Below are positions 35,461 to 43,458 of a stretch of DNA of 64,000 bases, one piece after another (the stretch's first letter is position 1; every line of letters begins with the position of its first letter). The stretch covers positions 930,001 through 994,000 of the forward strand of contig JAXLVB010000002.1 of assembly GCA_046329195.1 (NCBI GenBank), read 5' to 3'. A program made the position numbers and the translations under genes. The stretch is from JAXLVB01 sp046329195. Its GTDB lineage: Bacteria; Bacteroidota; Bacteroidia; Cytophagales; Spirosomataceae. The notes under the pieces are model-generated. The model had not been told where the DNA came from, did no database searches, and saw only the letters and a program-made list of their open reading frames with translations.

Positions 35461-36081
35461 TCAATACAAATTCGTTTGTTCGTCGTTTTTTATCATTCCG
35501 TCCAGTTCATCTACCGAAATTTCGAGTTTTCCATGCTCCACTAAAACTTTAGCCAACGATGGCACGCTAGCTTGCTTAGCACTATCCACCTGCCACAATT
35601 TCGACCTGATGATACATTTGGCACAGTGCATAAATACCTCTTTTACAGTTACAATTATGGCAAAAGAAGGCATTTTACCATCGACAATTAGCTGCTCCAA
35701 GACCCATTTATCTTGCACAATTTTAGCTTCGCCGTTGATTCGCAAAGTTTCTCTTACACCCGGTATCAAAAAAATAAGGCCAATGTTAGGATTCTTAATG
35801 ACGTTGGTGAGCGTATCAGCTTTGGCATTGCCTGGTCGGTCGGGAATCGCCAATGTTTTTTCATCTAAAATTTTCACAAAACCTGCTGGGTCGCCTTTGG
35901 GCGAAACATCTAAATTACCCGCTAAATCAGAGGTGGCAATGGTGATAAAAGGCGATTTTTCGATGAAACTACGGCAGTGTTCATCTATATAATTGATGGT
36001 TTTTCGGGTAACAATCTCTGATGGATAGCCCAAAGTCTCACGCAATTGCTCTTCTGATGTTATGGTATGCTCGAAATTCAT
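35461..36081 (-). CDS. Pyridoxamine 5'-phosphate-oxidase-like flavin-binding protein
   Basis: This is a 206-residue cytoplasmic protein without a signal peptide. It has the split-barrel PPOX fold: FIEKSPFITIATSDLAGNLDVSPKGDPAGFV, then LAIPDRPGNAKADTLTNVIKNPNIGLIFLIPGVRETLRING. The ending CAKCIIRSKLW is typical of the MSMEG_1061-like subgroup. These proteins bind FMN or F420 and act as oxidoreductases of largely unknown substrates. It is odd as the only cytoplasmic, non-hydrolytic protein between two secreted glycosidases. It sits 21 bp after GH43 and 28 bp before GH29, so it is in the operon. Confidence 0.87.
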   Translation of the reverse strand: MNFEHTITSEEQLRETLGYPSEIVTRKTINYIDEHCRSFIEKSPFITIATSDLAGNLDVSPKGDPAGFVKILDEKTLAIPDRPGNAKADTLTNVIKNPNIGLIFLIPGVRETLRINGEAKIVQDKWVLEQLIVDGKMPSFAIIVTVKEVFMHCAKCIIRSKLWQVDSAKQASVPSLAKVLVEHGKLEISVDELDGMIKNDEQTNLY

Positions 36082-36102
36082 TTTTGTAAATCGAATGAAA
36101 TG

Positions 36103-37773
36103 TTATCTCAAAACGGCATCATCACCGCTGTATTTCAGGTATTTAAATGTGGCGTTATTGTCTGATTTTTCACCGTTTGATGTGGCATACATGGCAAAAA
36201 CATTTCCGATAAATCCGCCTGAAACTCTGGTAGATAGATGTTTACCGTCTTGATTTTCAGCCAAAATCTTAAAGTCTTTGCCGTTTTCTGAAATAGCAAA
36301 ATGGCATTTATCTGCATTATTGGTGATGCGTAGCACCAATTTTCCATCACCAACTGGTAGTGTATTAATCAACTCTACATCTTTTTTGCGGTGAACACTT
36401 TTGTATAATTCAACCTGAGTTTTACCGTCTTTGATTGATTTTGCCAAAAAATAATAATGACTTTCGTCTTGATAAATCACCAGACCTGCTTTTTCTTTTT
36501 CAGATTTTGGCGAAAAAACAAGTTCAGTTTCGGCAGTGCTATTCATGTGTTGCTGGCGTTTGGCTACAAAAGATGGATTGCCCAATTCTGAAATGGTTTC
36601 AGGTTTGAGTTTTAGAATCAAACCATTTTTAGAAGTTTTAAAGGAGCTGCTGTCAACTGTTCGCAGGTGCATCATCGATAGGTCAAGGCCTTTATCGAAC
36701 TTCATGGTGTAGGAAAAATTGCCGTTTTGTGGCAAAGCACCTTTTTGTTTTACCTCTTTAATGTTGGTTTTGTACTTGTATTCGAGGGCTTTATCACCGT
36801 GTTCAATCATTGGCCAATCGTTTACCCACGTAAGCGGAGCAATGAACATTTCACGACCTGTATTATAATAATCTCCTTCGTAGGGGCGAACAGCCAAGAA
36901 AATCGAATACCAATTTCCGTCTGGCCCTTCGATAAATTGGGCGTGTCCTGCCGAAGTAATCGGATTTGGGCGGTCGGCAGGTAAACCTCTTTGAGTCAAT
37001 ACTGGATTTCCTTCATACGGCACATACGGCCCCCAAATGTCTTTGCTGCGTAAAGCCACTTGCGAGTGATTGACCGATGTTCCGCCTTCTGCACAATATA
37101 AAATATACCAATCGTTGCGTTTCAAAATATGTGGTCCTTCAATCCAAACTGGCTTTTTAGTAATATCTACTCCACCGTTTATCAATTGCTTTTTCTCGCC
37201 AATGGTTTTTAAGTTTTTGTAATCAAACTCATACATTTGCACCGTGCGGTGACCAGGGTAAAGTGGCTTATTATCAGGAGCATCGCTGTTAAAAACGATG
37301 TAGGCTTTATCGGTGGCTTCATCGAAATAAATAGATGGATCGATGCCTCTTACTTGTGGAAGTTTTACAGGATTGCTATAAGGTCCAGCAGGATTAGTGG
37401 CCGTAACCACAAAGTTGCCGTCATGGTCAATATCGGTGCAAGTAACATAGTAGATACCTTTATAGTAAGTAATAGCAGGAGCAAAAAGTCCACGGCTCAT
37501 ACGCTCGCCCATGAAATCCATTTGTGAGGAACGGCTAATTACATTGCCGATTTGTTTCCAGTTTTTCAAATCACGGCTGTGCATGATGGGCAAACCTGGA
37601 AAATAAGAAAAAGTAGAGTGAACGGAATAATAATCTGCCCCCACTTTTACGATACTGGGGTCGGGGTAAAAGCCTGTTAGGATGGGATTCGTTAAGGTAA
37701 TTTGAGCAAAAGTCAAGTTGGTTAGTACCAAAGTAACCAAGCACAACGATACGGTTTTACAAAGCTGGAGCAT
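36103..37773 (-). CDS. Glycoside hydrolase family 43, beta-xylosidase-like, first gene of the operon
   Basis: The start is the ATG complementary to 37771-37773 (556 residues), which gives a clean signal peptide (MLQLCKTVSLCLVTLVLTNL, then TFAQ). The frame extends 12 codons further into the leader without adding a signal. GH43 catalytic residues lie in GFYPDPSIVKVGADYY, VRGIDPSIYFDE and WIEGPHILKRNDWYILY. The C-terminal beta-sandwich (from about 340, GNFSYTMKFDKGLDLSMM) is the DUF1349-like domain common in xylosidases. It is the first gene of the 25-kb operon, so it is nearest to the double-operator promoter. Release of xylose from xylooligosaccharides is the likely job. Confidence 0.88.
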   Translation of the reverse strand: MLQLCKTVSLCLVTLVLTNLTFAQITLTNPILTGFYPDPSIVKVGADYYSVHSTFSYFPGLPIMHSRDLKNWKQIGNVISRSSQMDFMGERMSRGLFAPAITYYKGIYYVTCTDIDHDGNFVVTATNPAGPYSNPVKLPQVRGIDPSIYFDEATDKAYIVFNSDAPDNKPLYPGHRTVQMYEFDYKNLKTIGEKKQLINGGVDITKKPVWIEGPHILKRNDWYILYCAEGGTSVNHSQVALRSKDIWGPYVPYEGNPVLTQRGLPADRPNPITSAGHAQFIEGPDGNWYSIFLAVRPYEGDYYNTGREMFIAPLTWVNDWPMIEHGDKALEYKYKTNIKEVKQKGALPQNGNFSYTMKFDKGLDLSMMHLRTVDSSSFKTSKNGLILKLKPETISELGNPSFVAKRQQHMNSTAETELVFSPKSEKEKAGLVIYQDESHYYFLAKSIKDGKTQVELYKSVHRKKDVELINTLPVGDGKLVLRITNNADKCHFAISENGKDFKILAENQDGKHLSTRVSGGFIGNVFAMYATSNGEKSDNNATFKYLKYSGDDAVLR

Positions 37774-37839
37774 TTTGAATTGATTTTTAGTACTTAAAAA
37801 GTAGAGCATTCTGGTTCTGCTATTTTTTAGAAAATTGAG

Positions 37840-37878
37840 GCATACAAATATGTGTCAAATTGACACATATTTGTATGC
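37840..37878. promoter_or_regulatory. 39-bp perfect palindrome containing operator copy B
   Basis: The two 19-base halves are exact complements around a single central A at 37859. The core at 37851-37867 reads TGTGTCAAATTGACACA. It lies 67 bp upstream of the chosen start codon. Such long perfect symmetry is rarely accidental and suggests a high-affinity dimer-binding site. A weak -7-like CCTATTTG sits 10 bp upstream on the minus strand. Confidence 0.75.
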
Positions 37879-38069
37879 AAATAGGCTTCTGCTATCCTGC
37901 AAAAGAGGATTATGAAGGCCCTATGAACTAATAAAGCAGTTAATAAACGTTTATAAGACTTATGTTGTACGTTCAGTCGTCTGAAAACCTAACTATTCGC
38001 ATTCGTTCTTGACTCTTTTTTGATAGAGTAAGCATCTCTGCTTAAAGAACAAGGGAACGAATATAGAAA

Positions 38070-38086
38070 TGTGTCAGATTAACACA
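38070..38086. promoter_or_regulatory. Operator copy C
   Basis: It reads TGTGTCAGATTAACACA, the same 17-bp plan as copies A and B. It lies 10 bp downstream of the predicted -7 box of the minus-strand operon. Its centre is 219 bp from the centre of copy B, about 21 helical turns. Confidence 0.6.
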
Positions 38087-38096
38087 AACTATAATA

Positions 38097-38104
38097 CAAA
38101 GGTA
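38097..38104 (-). promoter_or_regulatory. Predicted -7 box of the large hydrolase operon
   Basis: The minus strand reads TACCTTTG, an exact match to TAnnTTTG and the only one found on this strand in the control region. A -33 TTG at normal spacing was not found. Transcription from here would give a leader of roughly 315 nucleotides that contains the 39-bp palindrome. Confidence 0.4.
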
Positions 38105-38389
38105 ATTCACATTTTTAAAATATTCATAAAAAAAATCAAAAAAATTATACTACTCGGTATTTGCTTTTTATGAGTACAAGACGGGTTTGTTTTAAAATAT
38201 GATGCTCAATTATACTTTCACCTCTGGTAGTAGGCTGTCACTCAGCACTAAACATATTTGTTTCGATTTTTCATCTTATTTCTATGTTTTTTCGGTCAGT
38301 CAACATAAAAGCCTCCGATGAATCAAATTGCAGTTAAAACTTGTTATGCCTTTATCTGCTGACATGTTTATCTCCTAATTTACTACACG

Positions 38390-38914
38390 ATGAAATTTTC
38401 AGTGACGCAAGCCCTTGAAATTTTAGAAAGAACACCTCAGTCACTCGAAGTCCTACTCAGTGACTTATCAGAAGAATGGACCACTCAAAACGAAGGCGAA
38501 GACACTTGGTCAGCCTACGATGTGATTGGTCACTTGATTCATGGCGACAAAACCGATTGGTTAGAAAGAGTACGCCTTATTCTGTCAGACGAAGCAGATA
38601 AAACCTTTGTTCCGTTTGACCGATTTGCCCAATTTGAGAATAGCAAAGGAAAAAGCCTAACACAGTTACTTGCTGAATTTAAGGAAGTTAGAGTCAATAA
38701 CATCCATCAGTTACGGCAACTCAACCTCCAAGAGGTTACTTTACAAAAAAGGGGAATCCATCCGACCTTTGGGGAAGTCACGCTCTCGCAACTGCTGGCA
38801 ACTTGGGTAGTACATGACCTCGACCATCTTTCTCAGATTTCGAGAGTAATGGCCAAACAATACAGCGATGAAGTGGGTCCGTGGATTGCATTTTTGAAAA
38901 TTTTACGCCAGTGA
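38390..38914 (+). CDS. DinB-like (DinB_2) family protein
   Basis: This 174-residue cytoplasmic four-helix-bundle protein of the DinB/YfiT superfamily has conserved metal-site candidates in SAYDVIGHLIHGDKTDW and WVVHDLDHLSQISRVM. Members are metal-dependent enzymes or bacillithiol-transferase-like proteins, but most have no assigned substrate. It is the first gene of the plus-strand group divergent from the hydrolase operon and is followed by a DUF1801 gene after 61 bp. A pairing of DinB and DUF1801 genes is common but functionally unexplained. Confidence 0.85.
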   Translation: MKFSVTQALEILERTPQSLEVLLSDLSEEWTTQNEGEDTWSAYDVIGHLIHGDKTDWLERVRLILSDEADKTFVPFDRFAQFENSKGKSLTQLLAEFKEVRVNNIHQLRQLNLQEVTLQKRGIHPTFGEVTLSQLLATWVVHDLDHLSQISRVMAKQYSDEVGPWIAFLKILRQ

Positions 38915-38975
38915 GTTAAATTTTTTATTTTTGTAAAACCCCTCAATCATTGGGGTTTCCAATCAACTTTTCATC

Positions 38976-39395
38976 ATGGCAAAAAACAAAACATTCGAAA
39001 CAACCAACTCTGTTGCTGACTATATAGAGGCCATTGCCGACGACAAACGGAAAGCAGACTTTAGTTCGATATTGGAGCTTTTTCAGACACAAACAGGGCT
39101 TGAACCCGCCATGTGGGGAACAAGCATTGTGGGCTTTGGTTCGTATGCGTATAAATACGAAAGTGGTCATGAAGGCACAGCTCCTCTCGTAGGATTGTCA
39201 TCAAGAGCCAATGCCATTACACTTTACTTATCAACTGGTTTTGAAGATAGGGAAGCCTTGTTAGGGCGGTTAGGTAAACACAAAACGGGCAAAGGTTGTA
39301 TCTATATCCAGAAATTGCAAGACATCAATAGTGATGTTTTGGCTACAATGATTAGGGCAGCCTACTCGTATGCTCATGCTAAATACAAATCTTAA
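38976..39395 (+). CDS. DUF1801 family protein
   Basis: This 139-residue cytoplasmic protein starts NSVADYIEAIADDKRKADFSSILELF and has GLEPAMWGTSIVGFGSYAYKYESG and LVGLSSRANAITLYLSTGF. These are hallmarks of the DUF1801 (YdhG-like) fold. No biochemical function is established. It has no signal peptide or membrane segment. It sits between the DinB-like and SDR genes, all on one strand. Confidence 0.87.
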   Translation: MAKNKTFETTNSVADYIEAIADDKRKADFSSILELFQTQTGLEPAMWGTSIVGFGSYAYKYESGHEGTAPLVGLSSRANAITLYLSTGFEDREALLGRLGKHKTGKGCIYIQKLQDINSDVLATMIRAAYSYAHAKYKS

Positions 39396-39501
39396 ATGGT
39401 AGTGCCTTGTTATAAGGGCGACTACAAATCAAGACAGTTAAACTGCTTCTTTATGTAAATTGCAGGCTAATTGAAACGTTTTTTTTCAACCAACCGCTCG
39501 A

Positions 39502-40263
39502 ATGAATCAGTTGTTTACCCTCTATGGCAAAAAAGCATTAGTAACTGGTGCCACAAAAGGCATTGGCTTAGCCACCTGTCAGTTATTTCTTGAATTAGGC
39601 GCCCAAGTAATCGGTGTGGCTCGTCAACCTTTTGACGACGAGGCCAACCAAACCCTTCTACAGCATCCTCATTATCAATTCATTGCTGCTGATTTTTCTA
39701 ACAAAGCTGACATCGCCAAAGTGGTTGGTTTTGTTTCAGAGCAATGGTTGCAACTGGATATTTTGGTTAACAATGTAGGTACTAATATCCGAAAAAAAGT
39801 AACGGATTATGCCCCCGAAGAGATTGACCATCTATTTCAAACTAACTTATTATCAACCGTTTGGCTCACCCGACAGCTCTATCCACTGCTAAAAGTGTCG
39901 GGCAATGCCTCCGTTGTAAATGTGGCCTCAGTGGCTGGGTTAACCCACATTCGATCTGGTGTAGTGTACGGTATGACCAAAGCTGCTATGAGTCAAATGA
40001 CTCGAAACTTAGCAATGGAATGGGCCGCTGATGGCATCCGTATGAATGCTGTGTGTCCTTGGTATATTGCTACACATCTAACCAAAGGTGTTTTAGGAAA
40101 TGAGCAATTTTACCAAGATGTGATTGCTCACACCCCCTTACAGCGAATAGGTACGCCCAAAGAAGTAGCTGGTGCCATTGCCTTTTTCTGTATGCCGGCT
40201 GCTTCTTATATCACTGGGCAGAACTTGGCAATTGATGGCGGCTTTATGGTGAGGGGGTTTTAG
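39502..40263 (+). CDS. Short-chain dehydrogenase/reductase, tropinone-reductase-like
   Basis: This is a 253-residue cytoplasmic NAD(P)-dependent oxidoreductase. The Rossmann motif is GATKGIGLA near the N-terminus. NNVGTNIRKK (the NNxG motif), NVASVAG (catalytic Ser region) and YGMTKAAM (catalytic Tyr and Lys) follow, and ITGQNLAIDGGF lies near the end. The sequence style (LVNNVGTNIRK) is that of tropinone-reductase-like SDRs, a group of varied ketone or sugar-alcohol reductases, so the substrate is unknown. It lies 106 bp after the DUF1801 gene and is convergent with the hybrid sensor gene. Confidence 0.88.
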   Translation: MNQLFTLYGKKALVTGATKGIGLATCQLFLELGAQVIGVARQPFDDEANQTLLQHPHYQFIAADFSNKADIAKVVGFVSEQWLQLDILVNNVGTNIRKKVTDYAPEEIDHLFQTNLLSTVWLTRQLYPLLKVSGNASVVNVASVAGLTHIRSGVVYGMTKAAMSQMTRNLAMEWAADGIRMNAVCPWYIATHLTKGVLGNEQFYQDVIAHTPLQRIGTPKEVAGAIAFFCMPAASYITGQNLAIDGGFMVRGF

Positions 40264-40362
40264 TAGCAACAGGGCCAACAACTGATTATCAGCTAGCTAG
40301 AAGGCGATTCTCAGAGCATACGCAATAGAATCGCTTGGGGTAACTATTGGTTGATCAACTTG

Positions 40363-43266
40363 CTACCATTCTGAAGGTTTCTTGCCGAATCGCTCTTGAA
40401 ATGATTTTGAGAAATAGGATAGGCTGTCGAAGCCAACTAAGTAAGCAACTTCCGAAACCGTTTTTTGCTTTTGTTTCAACAGATTTGCTGCTTTTTCCAA
40501 ACGGTAATTCCGCATGTATTCGATGGGGGTTTGATTAGTCAAAGCTCTAAGTTTTCGCCGTAGCTGAACGGTGGAGATGGTCAATTGCTCTGCCATTGCT
40601 TCTAAATCAAAATCAGATTTTGCTATATTTTGGTCAATTGCTTCATTGGTTTTTTGTAAAAACACATCGTCCATACTCAGCGGCTTCGGCTGTTCTTGCA
40701 CTGGATTTTCCAATGACGAATACGAAAATTTTTGCTGAATGGCTTCTCTAGTATGTATCAGATTACGCACCCGTATTAGTAATTCGTCTGTATTAAAGGG
40801 TTTAGCCAAATAATCGTCGGCACCGTGTTCTAATCCTTCGAGTCGGTCTTCGAGCGATGCTTTGGCGGTGAGCATCACAATAGGAATATGACTGGTGCGA
40901 AGGTCTGTTTTGAGGATTTTGCTCAACCCCAGGCCGTCAAGGCGGGGCATCATCAAATCACAAATAATCAAGTCAGGAATGGTTTCAATTGCTTTTTCGA
41001 TACCTTCTTGGCCATCCATAGCCTCTATGATCTGATAGTCGCTTTCAAGAAGGCTTCGTACATAACGCCGAAGGTCTGGGTTATCTTCTACTATTAACAC
41101 TTGTTTTTTATCTCCATTCGATATGGCATCAGTAGGTAAGAAGGCAGATACATTTTCGACCTGAATTTTGCGTTCAGTAACTAATTGTTCAAACGAAGAT
41201 ACCGGCATGGTGTCTGCCTGTAGTAGTGGACTTGGCAACGTCACAACAAACGTGGTTCCTTTTCCTAATTCACTGGCTACCTTAATCGTACCGTCCAACA
41301 CGCCAACCAGTTCTTTGACTAAAGCCAACCCAATACCTGTACCCTCATAACGGCGGCTGTTGTCATTTTCGACTTGATAAAAGCGATCGAAAATGTGAGG
41401 AAGGCGTGAGGCTTCAATACCAATACCGTAATCTTGAATTTGCAGCACTGTTTGCTCATCTGCAAAATCTACCCTTACTTTGATTCGTCCGTTTTCTTGG
41501 GTAAACTTAAAGGCGTTAGACAGTAGATTTGTAACTATTTTTTCAACTTTATCTTGGTCAAATTCAGTAACATAGTTCTGATGGCTCTGTTCGCACTGAA
41601 AGAAGATATTTTTGTGTTGTGCTAACGACTCAAACGACGAAAATACATACTTTAGAAACTGAGCTAAGTCGCCCCGATGCTTTTGGCTCTCCATTTTGCC
41701 AGCCTCTAACTTACTTAAATCGAGCAGTTGATTGATTAGCGAAAGTAGTCGGTTGGCATTTTTTTGCATCATATTAAACACTTCTCGCTTTGGAAACTCC
41801 TTTTGCAACTCTTTTAAGGGCGACAAAATCAGCGTAAGCGGAGTCCGAAATTCGTGCGAAATATTAGCAAAAAACTTAGTTTTGAGGCTATCCAGTTCGG
41901 CCAAGCGTTCGGCTTGTTTTTGTTCAAACTCTAATTGTTGAGCCAGTTTAGTTCGTTTTATTTGCTGAAAAAAATAAATCACATACCCTCCAATCAATAC
42001 AAACAGAAGTAAAAGTGAGGTGATAATTACCCAGAAACGGGACTTTTGCACTTGTTGATTGGCTAATTCGGCTTGTAATTTATTGTTTTCGGCCTCAAAC
42101 TTTACCGAAGCATCTGCAGCTGCTTTCTCAATATCTTCTTTGTGTAATTTTGCAATAGCCTCTCGGTACAGTATTTCATGCTTGAATGCACTTTTGTAGT
42201 CGCCAATTAAGGTATCGGCTATCATTCGGTTTTTATAGATGGCTCGTTCGGCATAAATAATATCAATCGGATTGATATGTTTTTTCAAAAAAGTGATAGC
42301 CTTTGCGTAATAATCAGTCACTGCTTGGCTATCATGCTTATGACCAGCGATTTGGCACAAATTACCATAAACTTTGGCAATGTCATCGTAGCCATCTGGC
42401 TTGAAACGAAGGCGATAGTAGAGTTCTTTCTGAAAATAAGGCTCGGCTTCGATTGGATTGGGGTAGTGATTCAAGATGATTTCTCCCGTATTTCCACTCA
42501 AGGCACCAATCCGAACACTGTCTTTTTGGGAGTGAACTTGTGCTATCCCTAATTCATTATAACGCACAGCTTCTCTGTATTGCTTGAGTTCGACCAAGCA
42601 CTTGGCGAGTGTTCGGTATAAGTGGATTCGATGCCAATCAATCGGGTCTTGCTGTGCGTAGCGCTCTCCCTCTTTCAGATAGCGAAGTGCCGTCGGGTAA
42701 TCAGACACCCTATCAAAAAAATAAAGACCCAAATTGGCTAACTTATAGTCGGCAAAAAGGATGTTTTGATAACCAATTTTTCGATAAATTAGGTCGGCTG
42801 CTAAAATGTGGTTGATTTCTTTGGCTGAGTATTCTCGTATTAAAAACAAGCCCACTCCCCACCAATGTTCCAGGTTAGCACGCATTCGTTGAGTTAGGGG
42901 GGTTGACGGTAGCTTATCAATCGCCCTAACCCCTTCTGAAAACAACCAAATACTTGCTTTTCGGTTTTTCTGCTTCCCGTTGAGCAGGTAAGTTCCCTTT
43001 AAATAATCGGAAAAAATGGCAAGTACAGCATCGTTTTGTTGAAGGGCATAATCCTTAATCTGTTGGATTTCGGCAAAGGATTTTACACTATCTTTATTGC
43101 TCCAAGTTAGAGTATGGTACAATTCAAGGCTATCTAAACGTGCGTGTCCTTCTAACTTTAGGTAGGGTTCAATTTTGGATTGAGCCATCAAACTTGTTGC
43201 ATAAATCCAAAACAATAGCAAAAAACACCAACTTGGGAGTGTTTTCTTTAATAAAATTATGTTCAT
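40363..43266 (-). CDS. Hybrid two-component system protein: TPR sensor, histidine kinase, receiver, AraC-type DNA-binding domain
   Basis: The start is the ATG complementary to 43264-43266, giving 967 residues. The frame extends 13 codons further upstream. An N-terminal signal or anchor (to about SLMAQ) leads into a tetratricopeptide-rich sensor (about 40-375). A coiled coil and membrane helix follow at 411-433. The histidine kinase has His471 (ANISHEFRTPL), ATP-binding motifs NLLSNAFKF, YGIGI and GTGIGLALV. The receiver has Asp770 (LIICDLMMPRLDG). An AraC helix-turn-helix covers about 870-967. This one-protein sensor-regulator type controls glycan loci in Bacteroidota. It is the best regulator candidate for the hydrolase genes, though the known palindromic operators do not prove it. 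Confidence 0.92.
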   Translation of the reverse strand: MNIILLKKTLPSWCFLLLFWIYATSLMAQSKIEPYLKLEGHARLDSLELYHTLTWSNKDSVKSFAEIQQIKDYALQQNDAVLAIFSDYLKGTYLLNGKQKNRKASIWLFSEGVRAIDKLPSTPLTQRMRANLEHWWGVGLFLIREYSAKEINHILAADLIYRKIGYQNILFADYKLANLGLYFFDRVSDYPTALRYLKEGERYAQQDPIDWHRIHLYRTLAKCLVELKQYREAVRYNELGIAQVHSQKDSVRIGALSGNTGEIILNHYPNPIEAEPYFQKELYYRLRFKPDGYDDIAKVYGNLCQIAGHKHDSQAVTDYYAKAITFLKKHINPIDIIYAERAIYKNRMIADTLIGDYKSAFKHEILYREAIAKLHKEDIEKAAADASVKFEAENNKLQAELANQQVQKSRFWVIITSLLLLFVLIGGYVIYFFQQIKRTKLAQQLEFEQKQAERLAELDSLKTKFFANISHEFRTPLTLILSPLKELQKEFPKREVFNMMQKNANRLLSLINQLLDLSKLEAGKMESQKHRGDLAQFLKYVFSSFESLAQHKNIFFQCEQSHQNYVTEFDQDKVEKIVTNLLSNAFKFTQENGRIKVRVDFADEQTVLQIQDYGIGIEASRLPHIFDRFYQVENDNSRRYEGTGIGLALVKELVGVLDGTIKVASELGKGTTFVVTLPSPLLQADTMPVSSFEQLVTERKIQVENVSAFLPTDAISNGDKKQVLIVEDNPDLRRYVRSLLESDYQIIEAMDGQEGIEKAIETIPDLIICDLMMPRLDGLGLSKILKTDLRTSHIPIVMLTAKASLEDRLEGLEHGADDYLAKPFNTDELLIRVRNLIHTREAIQQKFSYSSLENPVQEQPKPLSMDDVFLQKTNEAIDQNIAKSDFDLEAMAEQLTISTVQLRRKLRALTNQTPIEYMRNYRLEKAANLLKQKQKTVSEVAYLVGFDSLSYFSKSFQERFGKKPSEW

Positions 43267-43387
43267 TGGGTATCTGTTACAGAAAGTCAATTCCTTTCTC
43301 AACAAAAATAACGAACCCTTTTATAGATTGTTCCAATTCATGTTAAGATTCTATGAAATAAACCTCAACCTGCTCAGACACTACTAA

Positions 43388-43419
43388 AAATGCAGGCCAT
43401 TTCGTCATGACCTGCATTT
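43388..43419 (-). terminator. Terminator after the VPS10-domain gene
   Basis: Arms AAATGCAGG (43388-43396) and CCTGCATTT (43411-43419) form a 9-bp stem with a 14-base loop. On the minus strand it runs into TTTTT. It ends the transcript of the 43459-46707 gene. Confidence 0.7.
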
Positions 43420-43458
43420 GTTTGGTATACTATAAAAAGATTAACCGATGAGTTGTGA

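Larger units (their letters stand above)
37774..38389. promoter_or_regulatory. Divergent control region of the large hydrolase operon
   Basis: This gap lies between the operon's first gene and the dinB-like gene and contains no reading frame of note. It holds a 39-bp palindrome (37840-37878), a second operator (38070-38086), a -7-like box (38097-38104), a small hairpin TAAGCA-TCTC-TGCTTA (38029-38044) and outer arms ATTCGTTC (38001-38008) and GAACGAAT (38055-38062). The plus-strand gene must also have its promoter here, but I could not place it. Confidence 0.6.

Noticed and set aside
43303..43336. Promoter for the hybrid two-component gene (TATTTTTG with TTG upstream on the minus strand)
   Set aside because: The spacing of 23 bp is longer than the usual 19, and the -7 form is easily matched by chance in AT-rich DNA. 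I keep it as a weak candidate only.
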